Below, in pieces: positions 1 to 7,320 of a DNA stretch of 64,000 bases. The DNA is taken from contig NZ_MDED01000011.1 of NCBI RefSeq assembly GCF_002939885.1, positions 1 through 64,000 on the forward strand, in the 5' to 3' direction. How positions within the stretch are numbered: position 1 is the stretch's first letter; every line of letters starts with the position of its first letter. Source of the stretch: Xanthomonas cucurbitae (GTDB lineage Bacteria; Pseudomonadota; Gammaproteobacteria; Xanthomonadales; Xanthomonadaceae). A model generated the notes under the pieces. The model saw only the letters and a program-made list of their open reading frames with translations. It was not told where the DNA came from and did no database searches. Both the position numbers and the translations under genes were made by a program.

Positions 1-78
1 GAGGAGTTCCTGAGGCTCAAGATCATCGCCAGCTTCCTGCCCGCGCTACCCGAAAATGCTCGATTGCACCCACAGTGA
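1..78 (+). other. C-terminal tail of an unidentified plus-strand ORF
   Basis: From the first base of the window a plus-strand frame reads 25 codons (starting EEFLRLKIIASF, ending ENARLHPQ) and stops with TGA at 76-78. It looks protein-like and ends just before the point where the opposing HsdS frame loses its family character (about 90). One reading is the 3' end of a transposase whose insertion broke the specificity gene. I cannot name the family from 25 residues, so this is a weak call. Confidence 0.25.
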
Positions 79-389
79 TCCGCGAAGACCCTGATATCTT
101 GGTTGAAAGCCATATCCCGCATGGTGAGACTGATCGGCAGATCCTTCAGTAGAGCCATACCTCGCGTCACAACTAACACCGAGTTAGCAGGCGCAATGGA
201 TGCTGCGGATTTTCCTGATTCAGTCAATGTCAGCCCCGTTTCTTGCAACCAAGGCGTTTTCATGTCCCTTACAGTTACCCAAGGAAAATCGCCGGACCAG
301 AAGGCCGGATTCTCCTTGCTTGGCGTATTGCCGGAAATAAGCTTGGTGGACTCACCAATCGTGCTACGTCGCCAGTCTTTAGGAAGCAT
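3..389 (-). CDS. hsdS: Type I restriction specificity subunit HsdS, N-terminal part, probably interrupted
   Basis: The specificity subunit chooses the DNA target of a type I restriction-modification enzyme. Reading leftward from ATG at 389-387, the first 100 or so residues are typical of an HsdS target-recognition domain: LPKDWRRSTIGE, then SGNTPSKENPAFWSGDFPWV, then VTRGMALLKDLPI, then FNQDIR. The start codon overlaps the stop of the RhuM-like gene (TGATG at 391-387), so the two are translationally coupled. After FNQDIR (about position 91) the frame stays open but no longer reads like HsdS, where the family would show a sequence such as LVPN...FL. The change point coincides with the end of a plus-strand frame at 78. 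I infer truncation by an insertion, but the gene also runs off the window, so a genuine divergent continuation cannot be excluded. Confidence 0.7.
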   Translation of the reverse strand, partial: MLPKDWRRSTIGESTKLISGNTPSKENPAFWSGDFPWVTVRDMKTPWLQETGLTLTESGKSAASIAPANSVLVVTRGMALLKDLPISLTMRDMAFNQDIRVFADHCGCNRAFSGSAGRKLAMILSLRNS

Positions 390-1510
390 CACAATTTCTT
401 ACCGTCATTAGCGGGTTGGCGATTTGATCCGCGCTCGTCTCGTTCACGTGCAAGCTTCTCCATGGATTCCAGGGCCTTAATGTCTTGGCTATCCGCCGCC
501 ATAGCTTCCGCCTTGCGCCGTTTTGCATCGAACACGGCATAACGCTCGTGGGCGATCTGCTGCATGCGTTCATGGCTGACGGTGCCGGCATCCTTCAACA
601 ACGGCCGTTCGTTGAATTCGACGAAGCGGTCCACGTACTGGCGCCAGTCGTCCATGCGCAGGTCCTGGCGCTGGCTGGCGCGGTCCTCGGCGTAATCCAG
701 GAACATGGCGGCGATGCGATTGAGCTGGGTGTTTTCCTCCGCGTGCAGGTAGTTCTTGGCCACGATGACATCGGTCTTGCGCACGCACGCGGCCTTCCAG
801 CCAGTCAGCGCCATATTGGGCTGGTCCGGATCGGCACGTTCCACGATCAGTTGCGCGGCGGTCTTCTGGGTGACGGCGTAAAGCATCTTGTTCTGCACCA
901 CGGCAAAGAATTGGCCGGTGGCGGTGTCGTCGTCGCGGTAATCCACCGACAGGGCGAACAGGTCGCGGATCTTCTGGTAGAAGCGCTTCTCCGAGGTGCG
1001 GATCTCGCGGATGCGCTCCAGTAGCTCGTCGAAGTGGTCCCAGCCGGCTGGATCCTTCAAGCGCTCATCGTCCATCACGAAGCCCTTGACCAGGTACTCG
1101 CGCAGATGGGTGGTAGCCCACTGGCGGAACTGGGTGCCGCGCGGGGATTTTACCCGGTAGCCGATGGCCAGGATCATGTCCAGGGTGTAGAGCTGTGTGC
1201 GGTAGCGCTTGCCGTCGGCCGCAGTTGTCAAGTCTTCCTTGACAACTGCGGCCTCCTGCAACTCATTGTCCGACAGGATGTTTTTGACGTGTAGGCTGAT
1301 GTTTTGCTTGGTGGTCTGGAATAATGCAGCCAGTTCCAGCTGGCTGAGCCAGACGCTGCCGTTCTCGGCGCGCAAATAGAACCGGGCAGTACCATCGTCG
1401 GTGGCGTAGAGCACCAGTTCGCCATGGGCACTCGTGCTCGGTGCACGTTCGTCGCCTGTGGCGGCCGATGTGGTTGGCGAGTCTGGGAGTTGGTGCTTAC
1501 GCATCGCCAA
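389..1510 (-). CDS. rhuM: RhuM-family protein in the hsd operon
   Basis: This 373-residue protein matches the RhuM family, named from a Salmonella SPI-3 gene but more often found beside restriction systems. Visible landmarks are ENGSVWLSQLELAALFQTTKQN (an N-terminal helix-turn-helix-like region near residues 50-70), HVKNILSDNELQ, and YTLDMILAIGYRVKSPRG (about 108-125), followed by the helical C-terminal half ending in lysine- and arginine-rich sequence. The molecular function of the family is not established; DNA binding is inferred from the HTH-like segment. It lies 156 bases after the DinD-like gene and its stop overlaps the HsdS start, so it is part of the hsd transcript. A virulence role should not be read into the name. 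Confidence 0.85.
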   Translation of the reverse strand: MAMRKHQLPDSPTTSAATGDERAPSTSAHGELVLYATDDGTARFYLRAENGSVWLSQLELAALFQTTKQNISLHVKNILSDNELQEAAVVKEDLTTAADGKRYRTQLYTLDMILAIGYRVKSPRGTQFRQWATTHLREYLVKGFVMDDERLKDPAGWDHFDELLERIREIRTSEKRFYQKIRDLFALSVDYRDDDTATGQFFAVVQNKMLYAVTQKTAAQLIVERADPDQPNMALTGWKAACVRKTDVIVAKNYLHAEENTQLNRIAAMFLDYAEDRASQRQDLRMDDWRQYVDRFVEFNERPLLKDAGTVSHERMQQIAHERYAVFDAKRRKAEAMAADSQDIKALESMEKLARERDERGSNRQPANDGKKL

Positions 1511-1596
1511 ATTCCCTCAGGCAAGCCCCTGCTCGGGCGTGTTCTCGGAACGCCCAATGTTGACCATGTGCTGCGCCGGCCGCCCAAATGGTCAGG

Positions 1597-1629
1597 GCAA
1601 GGGGGGGGTCAAGATGACCCCCCCCTTGC
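1597..1629. repeat. 15-bp perfect hairpin with G8/C8 tracts inside the hsd operon
   Basis: GCAAGGGGGGGGTCA (1597-1611) is followed by AGA and its exact complement (1615-1629). This gives a 15-bp stem with a 3-base loop in the gap between the DinD-like and RhuM-like genes. There is no T-run on either side, so it is not a standard intrinsic terminator. The homopolymeric G8 and C8 tracts could vary in length. Confidence 0.7.
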
Positions 1630-1666
1630 GGCAAGTAATTGATTTGCCGGGTACCAAGGTTCCGAT

Positions 1667-2533
1667 TCATGGTTCGTTCTTGTCTTGGTCCGTACTCTGC
1701 CCCAACGGCGGCCTGGCGTCCTTCTGCAGCCGCTTGATGCTGGTCCGTGGTGCTGGCAGGTGCTCCGGCAGGGTTCCGCCCAGTTCCTGGATGGTCTTGC
1801 GCACGGTCTGGCCGACGGCGTAGTGGGTGTGGTTGGCGGCCGTCTTGCCCTGCACGTTGTCGCGGCGGAGCTTTTCCTCTGCCTGCGTCGCCCGGAAGAG
1901 GTTGGCCGCCAGCTCGGTGCTGCCCATATGGTCCAGGATTTTCTGGCTCTTCTTCAGGGCCTTGCGCGCATGGATATCCTTTGCGCCCAGGCCGCCATAC
2001 AGGCCCTTGTAGCCATGATCCTGAAAGACGGCGTACTCCAGCGGGGTTTCCACGCCAGCCTGTTTGGCTGCTGCGGCCAGATCCTTGTTGTGCTGGCTGA
2101 TCTGGTCGCGCAAGAACAAGCGGCGCTGGTTTTCGCTCAAAGCGTCGAAGTCGGCTGCCTCCTCGCCCTGGATGCGTTCGTTGCCGATGCGCGCCAGCCA
2201 GCGCTTGAAGGGTTCGGCCTTGGACGAGGGGATGGATTGAATGATGCGCAACGCGCCTTCCAGCGTGGTGCAATTGAGCATCTGGGGCCCCCCCGCCGTG
2301 GCGACACGCAGTGGCGTGACCAGGGTCTCCCAGCTGCGGGAGAGCTCCTCGTCGCGTCGGCGCAGGTTGCGTAGATAGCTTTCGGGGCTGTCAGAGTCGG
2401 TCAGCGCACTGACCAGGTCGATGACCGCAAACCACCACTGATCGGCATGCCAGGTGCGGCGTACCGCTACGCCTTCGTGAGTGGCCATGCCTTCAATCGC
2501 ATCGGCGGCGATGTCGGTTTTTTTCTCACTCAT
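1667..2533 (-). CDS. dinD: DinD/BRO-N family DNA damage-inducible-like protein
   Basis: A 288-residue protein of the DNA-damage-inducible protein D family. The N-terminal BRO-type domain (about residues 20-110) has WWFAVIDLVSALTDSDSPE and SYLRNLRRR, then LNCTTLEGALRIIQSIPS and AEPFKRWLARIG. The DinD-specific part follows with RRLFLRDQISQHNKDLA, FQDHGYKGLYGGL and a region before the C-terminus rich in helix formers. E. coli DinD is SOS-induced and inhibits RecA-mediated strand exchange in vitro; whether this member does so is unknown. It starts 8 bases inside the end of hsdM, so it is translationally coupled to the methylase. Linkage of DinD-like proteins to type I restriction operons suggests a role in tolerating or controlling restriction, which is inference. 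Confidence 0.85.
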   Translation of the reverse strand: MSEKKTDIAADAIEGMATHEGVAVRRTWHADQWWFAVIDLVSALTDSDSPESYLRNLRRRDEELSRSWETLVTPLRVATAGGPQMLNCTTLEGALRIIQSIPSSKAEPFKRWLARIGNERIQGEEAADFDALSENQRRLFLRDQISQHNKDLAAAAKQAGVETPLEYAVFQDHGYKGLYGGLGAKDIHARKALKKSQKILDHMGSTELAANLFRATQAEEKLRRDNVQGKTAANHTHYAVGQTVRKTIQELGGTLPEHLPAPRTSIKRLQKDARPPLGQSTDQDKNEP

Positions 2534-4034
2534 AACCCAGCTCCTTCAGGTAAGCGGCCATCTGTTCCTCCAGTCTGGTCAACTCTGTCTTGAGCTGCTC
2601 GCGCTCGCGGCGCACGGCCATCAGGTCGATCTCGGCCTCTTCCTCGAACGTATCCACGTAGCGGGGAATGTTGAGGTTGTAGTCGTGGCCGGCGATTTCG
2701 GCCGGGCTGGCCAGGTGGGCGTACTTGTCCGCGTTCTGGCGCGCCTGCACGGTGTCCAGGATGCGCTGCAGGTCGCTCTCGCGCAGCAGGTTCTGGTTCT
2801 TGCCGTCCTGGTACTGGCGGCTGGCATCGATGAACAGCACGTTCTTGTCTTTCTTCTTCTTACGGAACACCAAGATGGCCGCAGGGATGCCGGTGCCGTA
2901 GAACAGCTTTTCCGGCAGGCCGATCACCACATCCAGCAGGTTCTCATCGATCAGTTTCTGACGGATGCGGCCTTCTGCGGCACCACGGAACAGCACGCCA
3001 TGCGGCACCACCACCGCCATGCGGCCGCTGCGCGCCTTCATGGTGGCAATCATGTGCAGGATGAAGGCGTAATCGCCCTTGGTGCGTGGGGGCAGGCCGC
3101 AGTGGAAGCGGTCGTGCGGGTCGTTGTCGGCGCTGTCGTGGCCCCACTTTTCCAGCGAGAACGGCGGGTTGGCGACGACGATGTCAAAGTTCTTGAGGTG
3201 GTTGCCGGCCAGCAGCTTGGGGTTGCGGATGGTGTCGCCCCATTCGATGCGGTGATTGTCCTCGCCATGCAGGAACATGTTCATCTTGGCCAGCGCCCAG
3301 GTACTGCCGATGGCTTCCTGGCCGTAGAGCGCGTACTTGCCGGTGCCGGTGCGCTCGCGGATCAGCCGGCCGCACTTGAGCAGCAGCGAGCCGGAGCCGC
3401 AGGTGGGGTCGCAGATCTCCTCGCCTGGTTGCGGGTTCATCAGGCGCGCCATCAACGCGGAGACTTCCGGCGGGGTATAGAACTCGCCGGCCTTCTTGCC
3501 GCTGCTGGAGGCGAAGTTCTTGATGAGGTACTCGTAGGCGTTACCGATGATGTCCAGCTGGCCGATACGCGAGGGGCGCAGGTTGAGCGCAGGCTTGGCG
3601 AAGTCTTCCAGCAGATGGCGTAGCAGGTCGTTCTTCTGCTGTTCTTCGCCGAGTTTATTGGCGTTGAAGCTGATGTCCTGGAATACGTCGCGCAGCTTGC
3701 CCAGGTTGGCGTCTTCGATGGCGTGCAGGGCGGTGTCGATGCGCTCGCCATTGCCGGGGCGGTGGCGCTGGTCGTACAGGGTGTAGAAGTTGGCGCTGTG
3801 CGGCAGCACGAAGCGCTCGCTCTTGAGCAGTTCTTCGATCAGGCCTGGCTTGTCGCCGTGTTTGGTCTTGTAGTCGTCGTAGTGGTCCTGCCAGACGTCG
3901 GAGACGTACTTCAGGAACAGCATGGTCAGCACGTAGTCCTTGTAGACGCTGGGGTCCACGGTGCCGCGGAAGGTGTCGCAGGCGCCCCAGACGGCGGCGT
4001 TGATGGTGTCCTGGGCGATATCGGTCTTGCGCAT
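2526..4034 (-). CDS. hsdM: Type I restriction-modification methyltransferase subunit HsdM
   Basis: A 502-residue N6-adenine DNA methyltransferase subunit of a type I system. It has the helical N-terminal domain (ITINAAVWGACDTFRG-like start, TMLFLKYVSD), then KAGEFYTPPEVSALMARL, the SAM-binding motif DPTCGSGSLLLK (about residue 208) and the catalytic motif NPPF (about 283) within IVVANPPFSLEKWG. The C-terminus has a predicted coiled coil (REREQLKTELTRLEEQM). Length and motif order are normal for HsdM, so it should be active if a specificity subunit is available. The upstream half-HsdS ends 15 bases before its start and the DinD-like gene overlaps its end. No hsdR is inside the window; it would be expected further along the same strand. 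Confidence 0.95.
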   Translation of the reverse strand: MRKTDIAQDTINAAVWGACDTFRGTVDPSVYKDYVLTMLFLKYVSDVWQDHYDDYKTKHGDKPGLIEELLKSERFVLPHSANFYTLYDQRHRPGNGERIDTALHAIEDANLGKLRDVFQDISFNANKLGEEQQKNDLLRHLLEDFAKPALNLRPSRIGQLDIIGNAYEYLIKNFASSSGKKAGEFYTPPEVSALMARLMNPQPGEEICDPTCGSGSLLLKCGRLIRERTGTGKYALYGQEAIGSTWALAKMNMFLHGEDNHRIEWGDTIRNPKLLAGNHLKNFDIVVANPPFSLEKWGHDSADNDPHDRFHCGLPPRTKGDYAFILHMIATMKARSGRMAVVVPHGVLFRGAAEGRIRQKLIDENLLDVVIGLPEKLFYGTGIPAAILVFRKKKKDKNVLFIDASRQYQDGKNQNLLRESDLQRILDTVQARQNADKYAHLASPAEIAGHDYNLNIPRYVDTFEEEAEIDLMAVRREREQLKTELTRLEEQMAAYLKELGYE

Positions 4035-4049
4035 GGGAGTTCCAAAGGC

Positions 4050-4688
4050 TTAGGCGAGTAGGCGCTCGGCGAAGATCGCCAGCTCGGTGGTACGGTTGTC
4101 GATCAGTGCATTGAGGGTTATGCGCTCTGCCTGTGCGGCCTGGTCGATGGCGATGGCGGCGTGTTGGATCTGTAGCGGCGGTAATCGAATCAGCGCGCTG
4201 TCCAGGACGGCGCGGCGAATACTCAGCTGATTGCTGCCTTCGGCGGATTGGCGCAGGTAGCGTTGTGCCGGGGCCTGGTTGAGCTGCCAGGCGAGAAAGG
4301 CAGGCAACAACCGCTGCGGCGCCTTGACCCGGATGACATAGATATGCGGCGAGCAAAGCGTGCGCGGCGGCGGTGCCTGTGCCAGCGCTGCGAAGGTATG
4401 TGCGCCCCTGGCAATGAAGACGATGTCCTGGTCCTGGAGCCAATCAGGCTCCTTGCGGCCCTCGACCTCCGTCGCAACAAGCATCTCGTAGTGGCAGAGG
4501 CCGGTGCGAGTGATGTCTCTGGTCTGGATGACGCGGACGCTGCCGCCAGTGACCTCAGGAATCGCGCCACGGAACGGATAACCCATGCGGGCGTCTGCCA
4601 GTTCGGCCAGGGTGGCGCTGAGTGCATGATTGAGCATGATGCATACGATGAAATCCTTGTTGTCGTAAGTCAATAAAATTTGCTTCAA
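4050..4688 (-). CDS. Single-domain HsdS-like specificity protein
   Basis: The 212-residue product looks like one half of a type I specificity subunit. It has a target-recognition region (LADARMGYPFRGAIPE, VRVIQTRDI, IVFIARGAHTFAALAQ) followed by QRYLRQSAEGSNQLSIRRAVLDSALIRLPPLQIQHAAIAID and a helical tail, which resembles the end of an HsdS domain. It is first in the hsd transcript, 15 bases upstream of hsdM, instead of after it. The predicted start at 4688 has little ribosome-binding signal; an internal ATG at 4637 (beginning MLNHALSATL) fits family N-termini better. It could act as a dimerising half-specificity subunit or as a separate DNA-binding partner. Function is inferred from resemblance only. 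Confidence 0.7.
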   Translation of the reverse strand: MKQILLTYDNKDFIVCIMLNHALSATLAELADARMGYPFRGAIPEVTGGSVRVIQTRDITRTGLCHYEMLVATEVEGRKEPDWLQDQDIVFIARGAHTFAALAQAPPPRTLCSPHIYVIRVKAPQRLLPAFLAWQLNQAPAQRYLRQSAEGSNQLSIRRAVLDSALIRLPPLQIQHAAIAIDQAAQAERITLNALIDNRTTELAIFAERLLA

Positions 4689-4796
4689 ACTTAATGATGC
4701 AATAAAAAATGTGTGAAGTCGGTGCGTCCAGCTGATAGGATTTCAAGCGGAGTACCGTCAGCTTGCGGCACTAAATACTTGTCAACGGAGGACTGA

Positions 4797-5057
4797 ATGA
4801 GGCGAGGGTCCAACGCAGCCGGCTTACTGCCCGGCTACTACCTGCCAGACCATGCGCAGTATCGCTTGCAGAAGCTGGGCGACCACATGCGGTTTTTGGC
4901 GCGCATGGCTGAGCCACGCACACGCAGCGAAGAGCAAGCGCCGCATGCGGCGATCCGGATGGACGAACTGGCGTTCTGCCTGGAGCTGCTTGCCGAGCAG
5001 GTACAACAGGTGCTTGAACAAGTGCGTTGGCCGGCAACGTTGGGCGTTGCCGAGTGA
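4797..5057 (+). CDS. Small XAC0095-like protein of unknown function
   Basis: An 86-residue protein with the core GYYLPDHAQYRLQKLGDHM, then RFLARMAEPRTRSEEQ, and a C-terminal helix LAFCLELLAEQVQQVLEQV. The pattern matches small xanthomonad proteins that I recall as the XAC0095 family; no biochemical role is known to me. It has no signal peptide or membrane segment, and the two amphipathic helices suggest a small dimeric protein. A strong ribosome-binding site (GGAGG, 4786-4790) precedes the ATG. It is transcribed away from the hsd operon and shares the AT-rich intergenic stretch 4689-4796, where TTGCTT and TAAAAA spaced by 17 bases (4680-4708) are a possible promoter. Confidence 0.6.
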   Translation: MRRGSNAAGLLPGYYLPDHAQYRLQKLGDHMRFLARMAEPRTRSEEQAPHAAIRMDELAFCLELLAEQVQQVLEQVRWPATLGVAE

Positions 5058-5130
5058 CTGACGCAGGACGGCACTTGCGCTTGCTCCGCTGCGCGATCGT
5101 ATTGCCGGCGTCCGGAACAGCCGCGCGTGT

Positions 5131-6966
5131 TCAGTCCATCGGCTTGAGCCACACCTGCTGCTTCAGCCCGCGCACGCTGGGAGCCTCGACGGTATCCAGG
5201 TCGAACACCACCATGGTGTTGTCGCCCTGGCGCTGGAAGGGCGCTGGGAAATACAGCGCCGTTTGCGGGCCGATATTCCAGTGGCGGCCCAGGTTGACGC
5301 CGTTGGCCCAGGCGATGCCCTTGCCGAAGGCGAGCATGTCCAGATAGGTGTCGGTGGGGGTGCCAATGCGCAGCTTGCCGCGATGGAAGGCCGGGCCTTG
5401 CACGGTCTTGCGGGTCCAGCCGCGCAGGCTGTCGGGCGAGCGCATCGGCAGCGGGAACGCCTGCCAGCCGGTGAGTGGCTGGTTGTCCAGCAGCACCGGG
5501 TCGACCAGGCCGGCGCGGCCGTCGGCCAGGCGCAGGCCATAGTTGATGCGGCCGCTGTTTTCGACCAGGACATCCAGGGTGTGCTGGCCGGCCGGGATGT
5601 CCACCTGGGTGGAGACCTGTTGCAAACGCCGTTCGACGCTGCCCATTGGCTTCTGGTCCACGTACACCCGCGCCACATCGCGCACGTCTCCCAGATACAA
5701 CGCGCCCTTGCGCGGGCCGGTGATGGTGGTGCGGTAGAGGATGTAGCCGTAATCCTGGCCGAACTGTTCCATCGGCTGCGGGGTGTCGATGGCGATCGGC
5801 GCGGGCAGGTTGTCCCACAGCGAGGCGGACTCGTGCAGGGGGATTGCCGGCAGCGTGGTGGTCGCGATCGGGGCGGGAAGCGCCGGCGGTTGTACGCCGG
5901 TGACGCGGGCGATCGCATCGCGCATCAGCGCGAACTTGGGCGTGGGCCGGCCGGCTTCGTCGAGGATGGCGTCGTAGTCGTAACTGGTGGTCTGGGCTGC
6001 GTAATGATCGCTGGGATTGCTCTGGAAATTAGCGCCATTCATGAAGCCGAAACTGGTGCCGCCCACGAACATGTACAGGTTGGCCGAGTGGCCCTGGCGC
6101 AGGATCCACTCCAGTTCTTCGGTCTGTTGTTTGGCATTGGTGCTGGCGTGTGGCTTGCCCCAATGGTCGAACCAGCCGGCCCAGTATTCGCCCACCATGC
6201 GCGGTTGCTCGGGACGGAACTTGGTCAGTTTTTCGAACGCGCTCTTGGCTTCGCCTGGCGCAAAATTCACCACCGCCAGGGTGCCGGGCAAGGTGCCGTT
6301 GGCGAGTACGTCGGCGCCATCGGAGGTGAACAGCAACGCCTTGTCGAAGCCAGCCTGGACGAACATGGCGCGGTTGTCGGCCATGTAGGCGTGGTCGTCG
6401 CCGTAGGAGCCGTATTCGTTCTCTACCTGCACGGCAATGATGGGGCCACCGTTGTGGTTGAGCAGCGGGCGGGCCTGCTGGGCCACGGCATCCAGATAGG
6501 CCTGGCTTGCGGCAAGAAAGCGCGGGTCGCGGCTGCGCACGCGGATGGCGTCCTTGCCGAACAACCACGCCGGATAGCCACCGGCTTCCCATTCGGCGCA
6601 GACATAGGGGCCGGGGCGCAGGATCACGTTGAGACCTTGCGCGGCGGCCTCCTTGACGAAGGCGGCCACGTCGTTGTTCGCGGAAAAGTCGAACCGGCCT
6701 TGCTGCGGTTCGACCAGGTTCCAGAACACGTAGGTCTCCACCGTGTTCAAGCCCAGTGCGCGCGCTTTTTGCAGGCGATCCTTCCAGTAGGCGCGCGGGA
6801 TGCGCTGGAAATGGATGGCGCCGGAGAGGATCTGGTAGGGCTTGCCGTCGCGGACGAACTGCGTGCCCTGGGTGCCGAAGGATGGCCAGGAATCGGTGGC
6901 GGCGGCAGCGGCGGGGAACGCGAGTGCCAGGGCCAGAACCAGGGGAGCAACAGTGGTACGCAGCAT
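5131..6966 (-). CDS. nixL: GH35 beta-galactosidase of the N-glycan cluster (NixL by position)
   Basis: A 611-residue exported glycoside hydrolase family 35 enzyme that removes terminal beta-galactose. The N-terminus MLRTTVAPLVLALALAFPAAAAA is a Sec-type signal peptide, which fixes the start at 6966; the frame upstream only runs through the tandem repeats. The catalytic TIM barrel begins GKPYQILSGAIHFQRIPR. The GH35 signature GGPIIAVQVENEYG carries the acid/base Glu at about residue 181, and GEYWAGWFDHWG the nucleophile at about 260. The C-terminal half has the beta-sandwich domains usual for short bacterial GH35 enzymes. It is last in the nix order, 354 bases after the GH92 gene. In X. campestris the eight-gene set runs nixE to nixL, and this is the matching last member. 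On plant N-glycans it could act on Lewis-a type galactose, which is inference. Confidence 0.9.
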   Translation of the reverse strand: MLRTTVAPLVLALALAFPAAAAATDSWPSFGTQGTQFVRDGKPYQILSGAIHFQRIPRAYWKDRLQKARALGLNTVETYVFWNLVEPQQGRFDFSANNDVAAFVKEAAAQGLNVILRPGPYVCAEWEAGGYPAWLFGKDAIRVRSRDPRFLAASQAYLDAVAQQARPLLNHNGGPIIAVQVENEYGSYGDDHAYMADNRAMFVQAGFDKALLFTSDGADVLANGTLPGTLAVVNFAPGEAKSAFEKLTKFRPEQPRMVGEYWAGWFDHWGKPHASTNAKQQTEELEWILRQGHSANLYMFVGGTSFGFMNGANFQSNPSDHYAAQTTSYDYDAILDEAGRPTPKFALMRDAIARVTGVQPPALPAPIATTTLPAIPLHESASLWDNLPAPIAIDTPQPMEQFGQDYGYILYRTTITGPRKGALYLGDVRDVARVYVDQKPMGSVERRLQQVSTQVDIPAGQHTLDVLVENSGRINYGLRLADGRAGLVDPVLLDNQPLTGWQAFPLPMRSPDSLRGWTRKTVQGPAFHRGKLRIGTPTDTYLDMLAFGKGIAWANGVNLGRHWNIGPQTALYFPAPFQRQGDNTMVVFDLDTVEAPSVRGLKQQVWLKPMD

Positions 6967-7033
6967 GGAGGTCTCGATGTGGGGAGGGCTGGTGGTGCGG
7001 GTGAATGGATGTGCTGGTGGTTTGCGTGCTGCC

Positions 7034-7270
7034 CTCATCCGCCCTTCGGGCACCTTCTCCCGCTTGCGGGAGAAGGGAAAGGCAATGCCCGCTTGCGGGA
7101 GAAGGGAGAGGCAATGCCCGCTTGCGGGAGAAGGGAGAGGCAATGCCCGCTTGCGGGAGAAGGGAGAGGCAATGCCCGCTTGCGGGAGAAGGGAGAGGCA
7201 ATGCCCGCTTGCGGGAGAAGGGAAAGGCAATGCCCGCTTGCGGGAGAAGGGAGGGGCAATGCCCGCTTGA
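7034..7270. repeat. 29-bp tandem palindromic repeat array between the GH92 and GH35 genes
   Basis: The 354-base gap 6967-7320 begins with a Xanthomonas-type element (CCTCATCCGCCCTTCGGG, then CTTCTCCCGCTTGCGGGAG at 7034-7072). It continues as a head-to-tail 29-bp array with units starting CAATGCCCG at 7083, 7112, 7141, 7170, 7199, 7228 and 7257, the last incomplete. Each unit contains the palindrome CCCGCTTGCGGG; units differ only at one or two positions (GGGAGAGG, GGGAAAGG, GGGAGGGG). There are no unique spacers, so it is not CRISPR. In the transcript it would form a series of small hairpins. Confidence 0.9.
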
Positions 7271-7320
7271 TCCGCGCAGCAAGAACCTAACGCGCCGCCT
7301 GTGGAAGCGGCGCATTGGCA

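Noticed and set aside
389-1510. RhuM as a virulence factor
   Set aside because: The name comes from a Salmonella gene without proven virulence function, and the gene is embedded in a restriction operon here.
7083-7270. CRISPR-like regular repeat
   Set aside because: The 29-bp units follow each other directly without unique spacers, and no cas gene is present.
5263-7290. 675-codon plus-strand frame opposite the GH35 gene
   Set aside because: Antisense shadow extended through the tandem repeats; the GH35 protein has both catalytic motifs.
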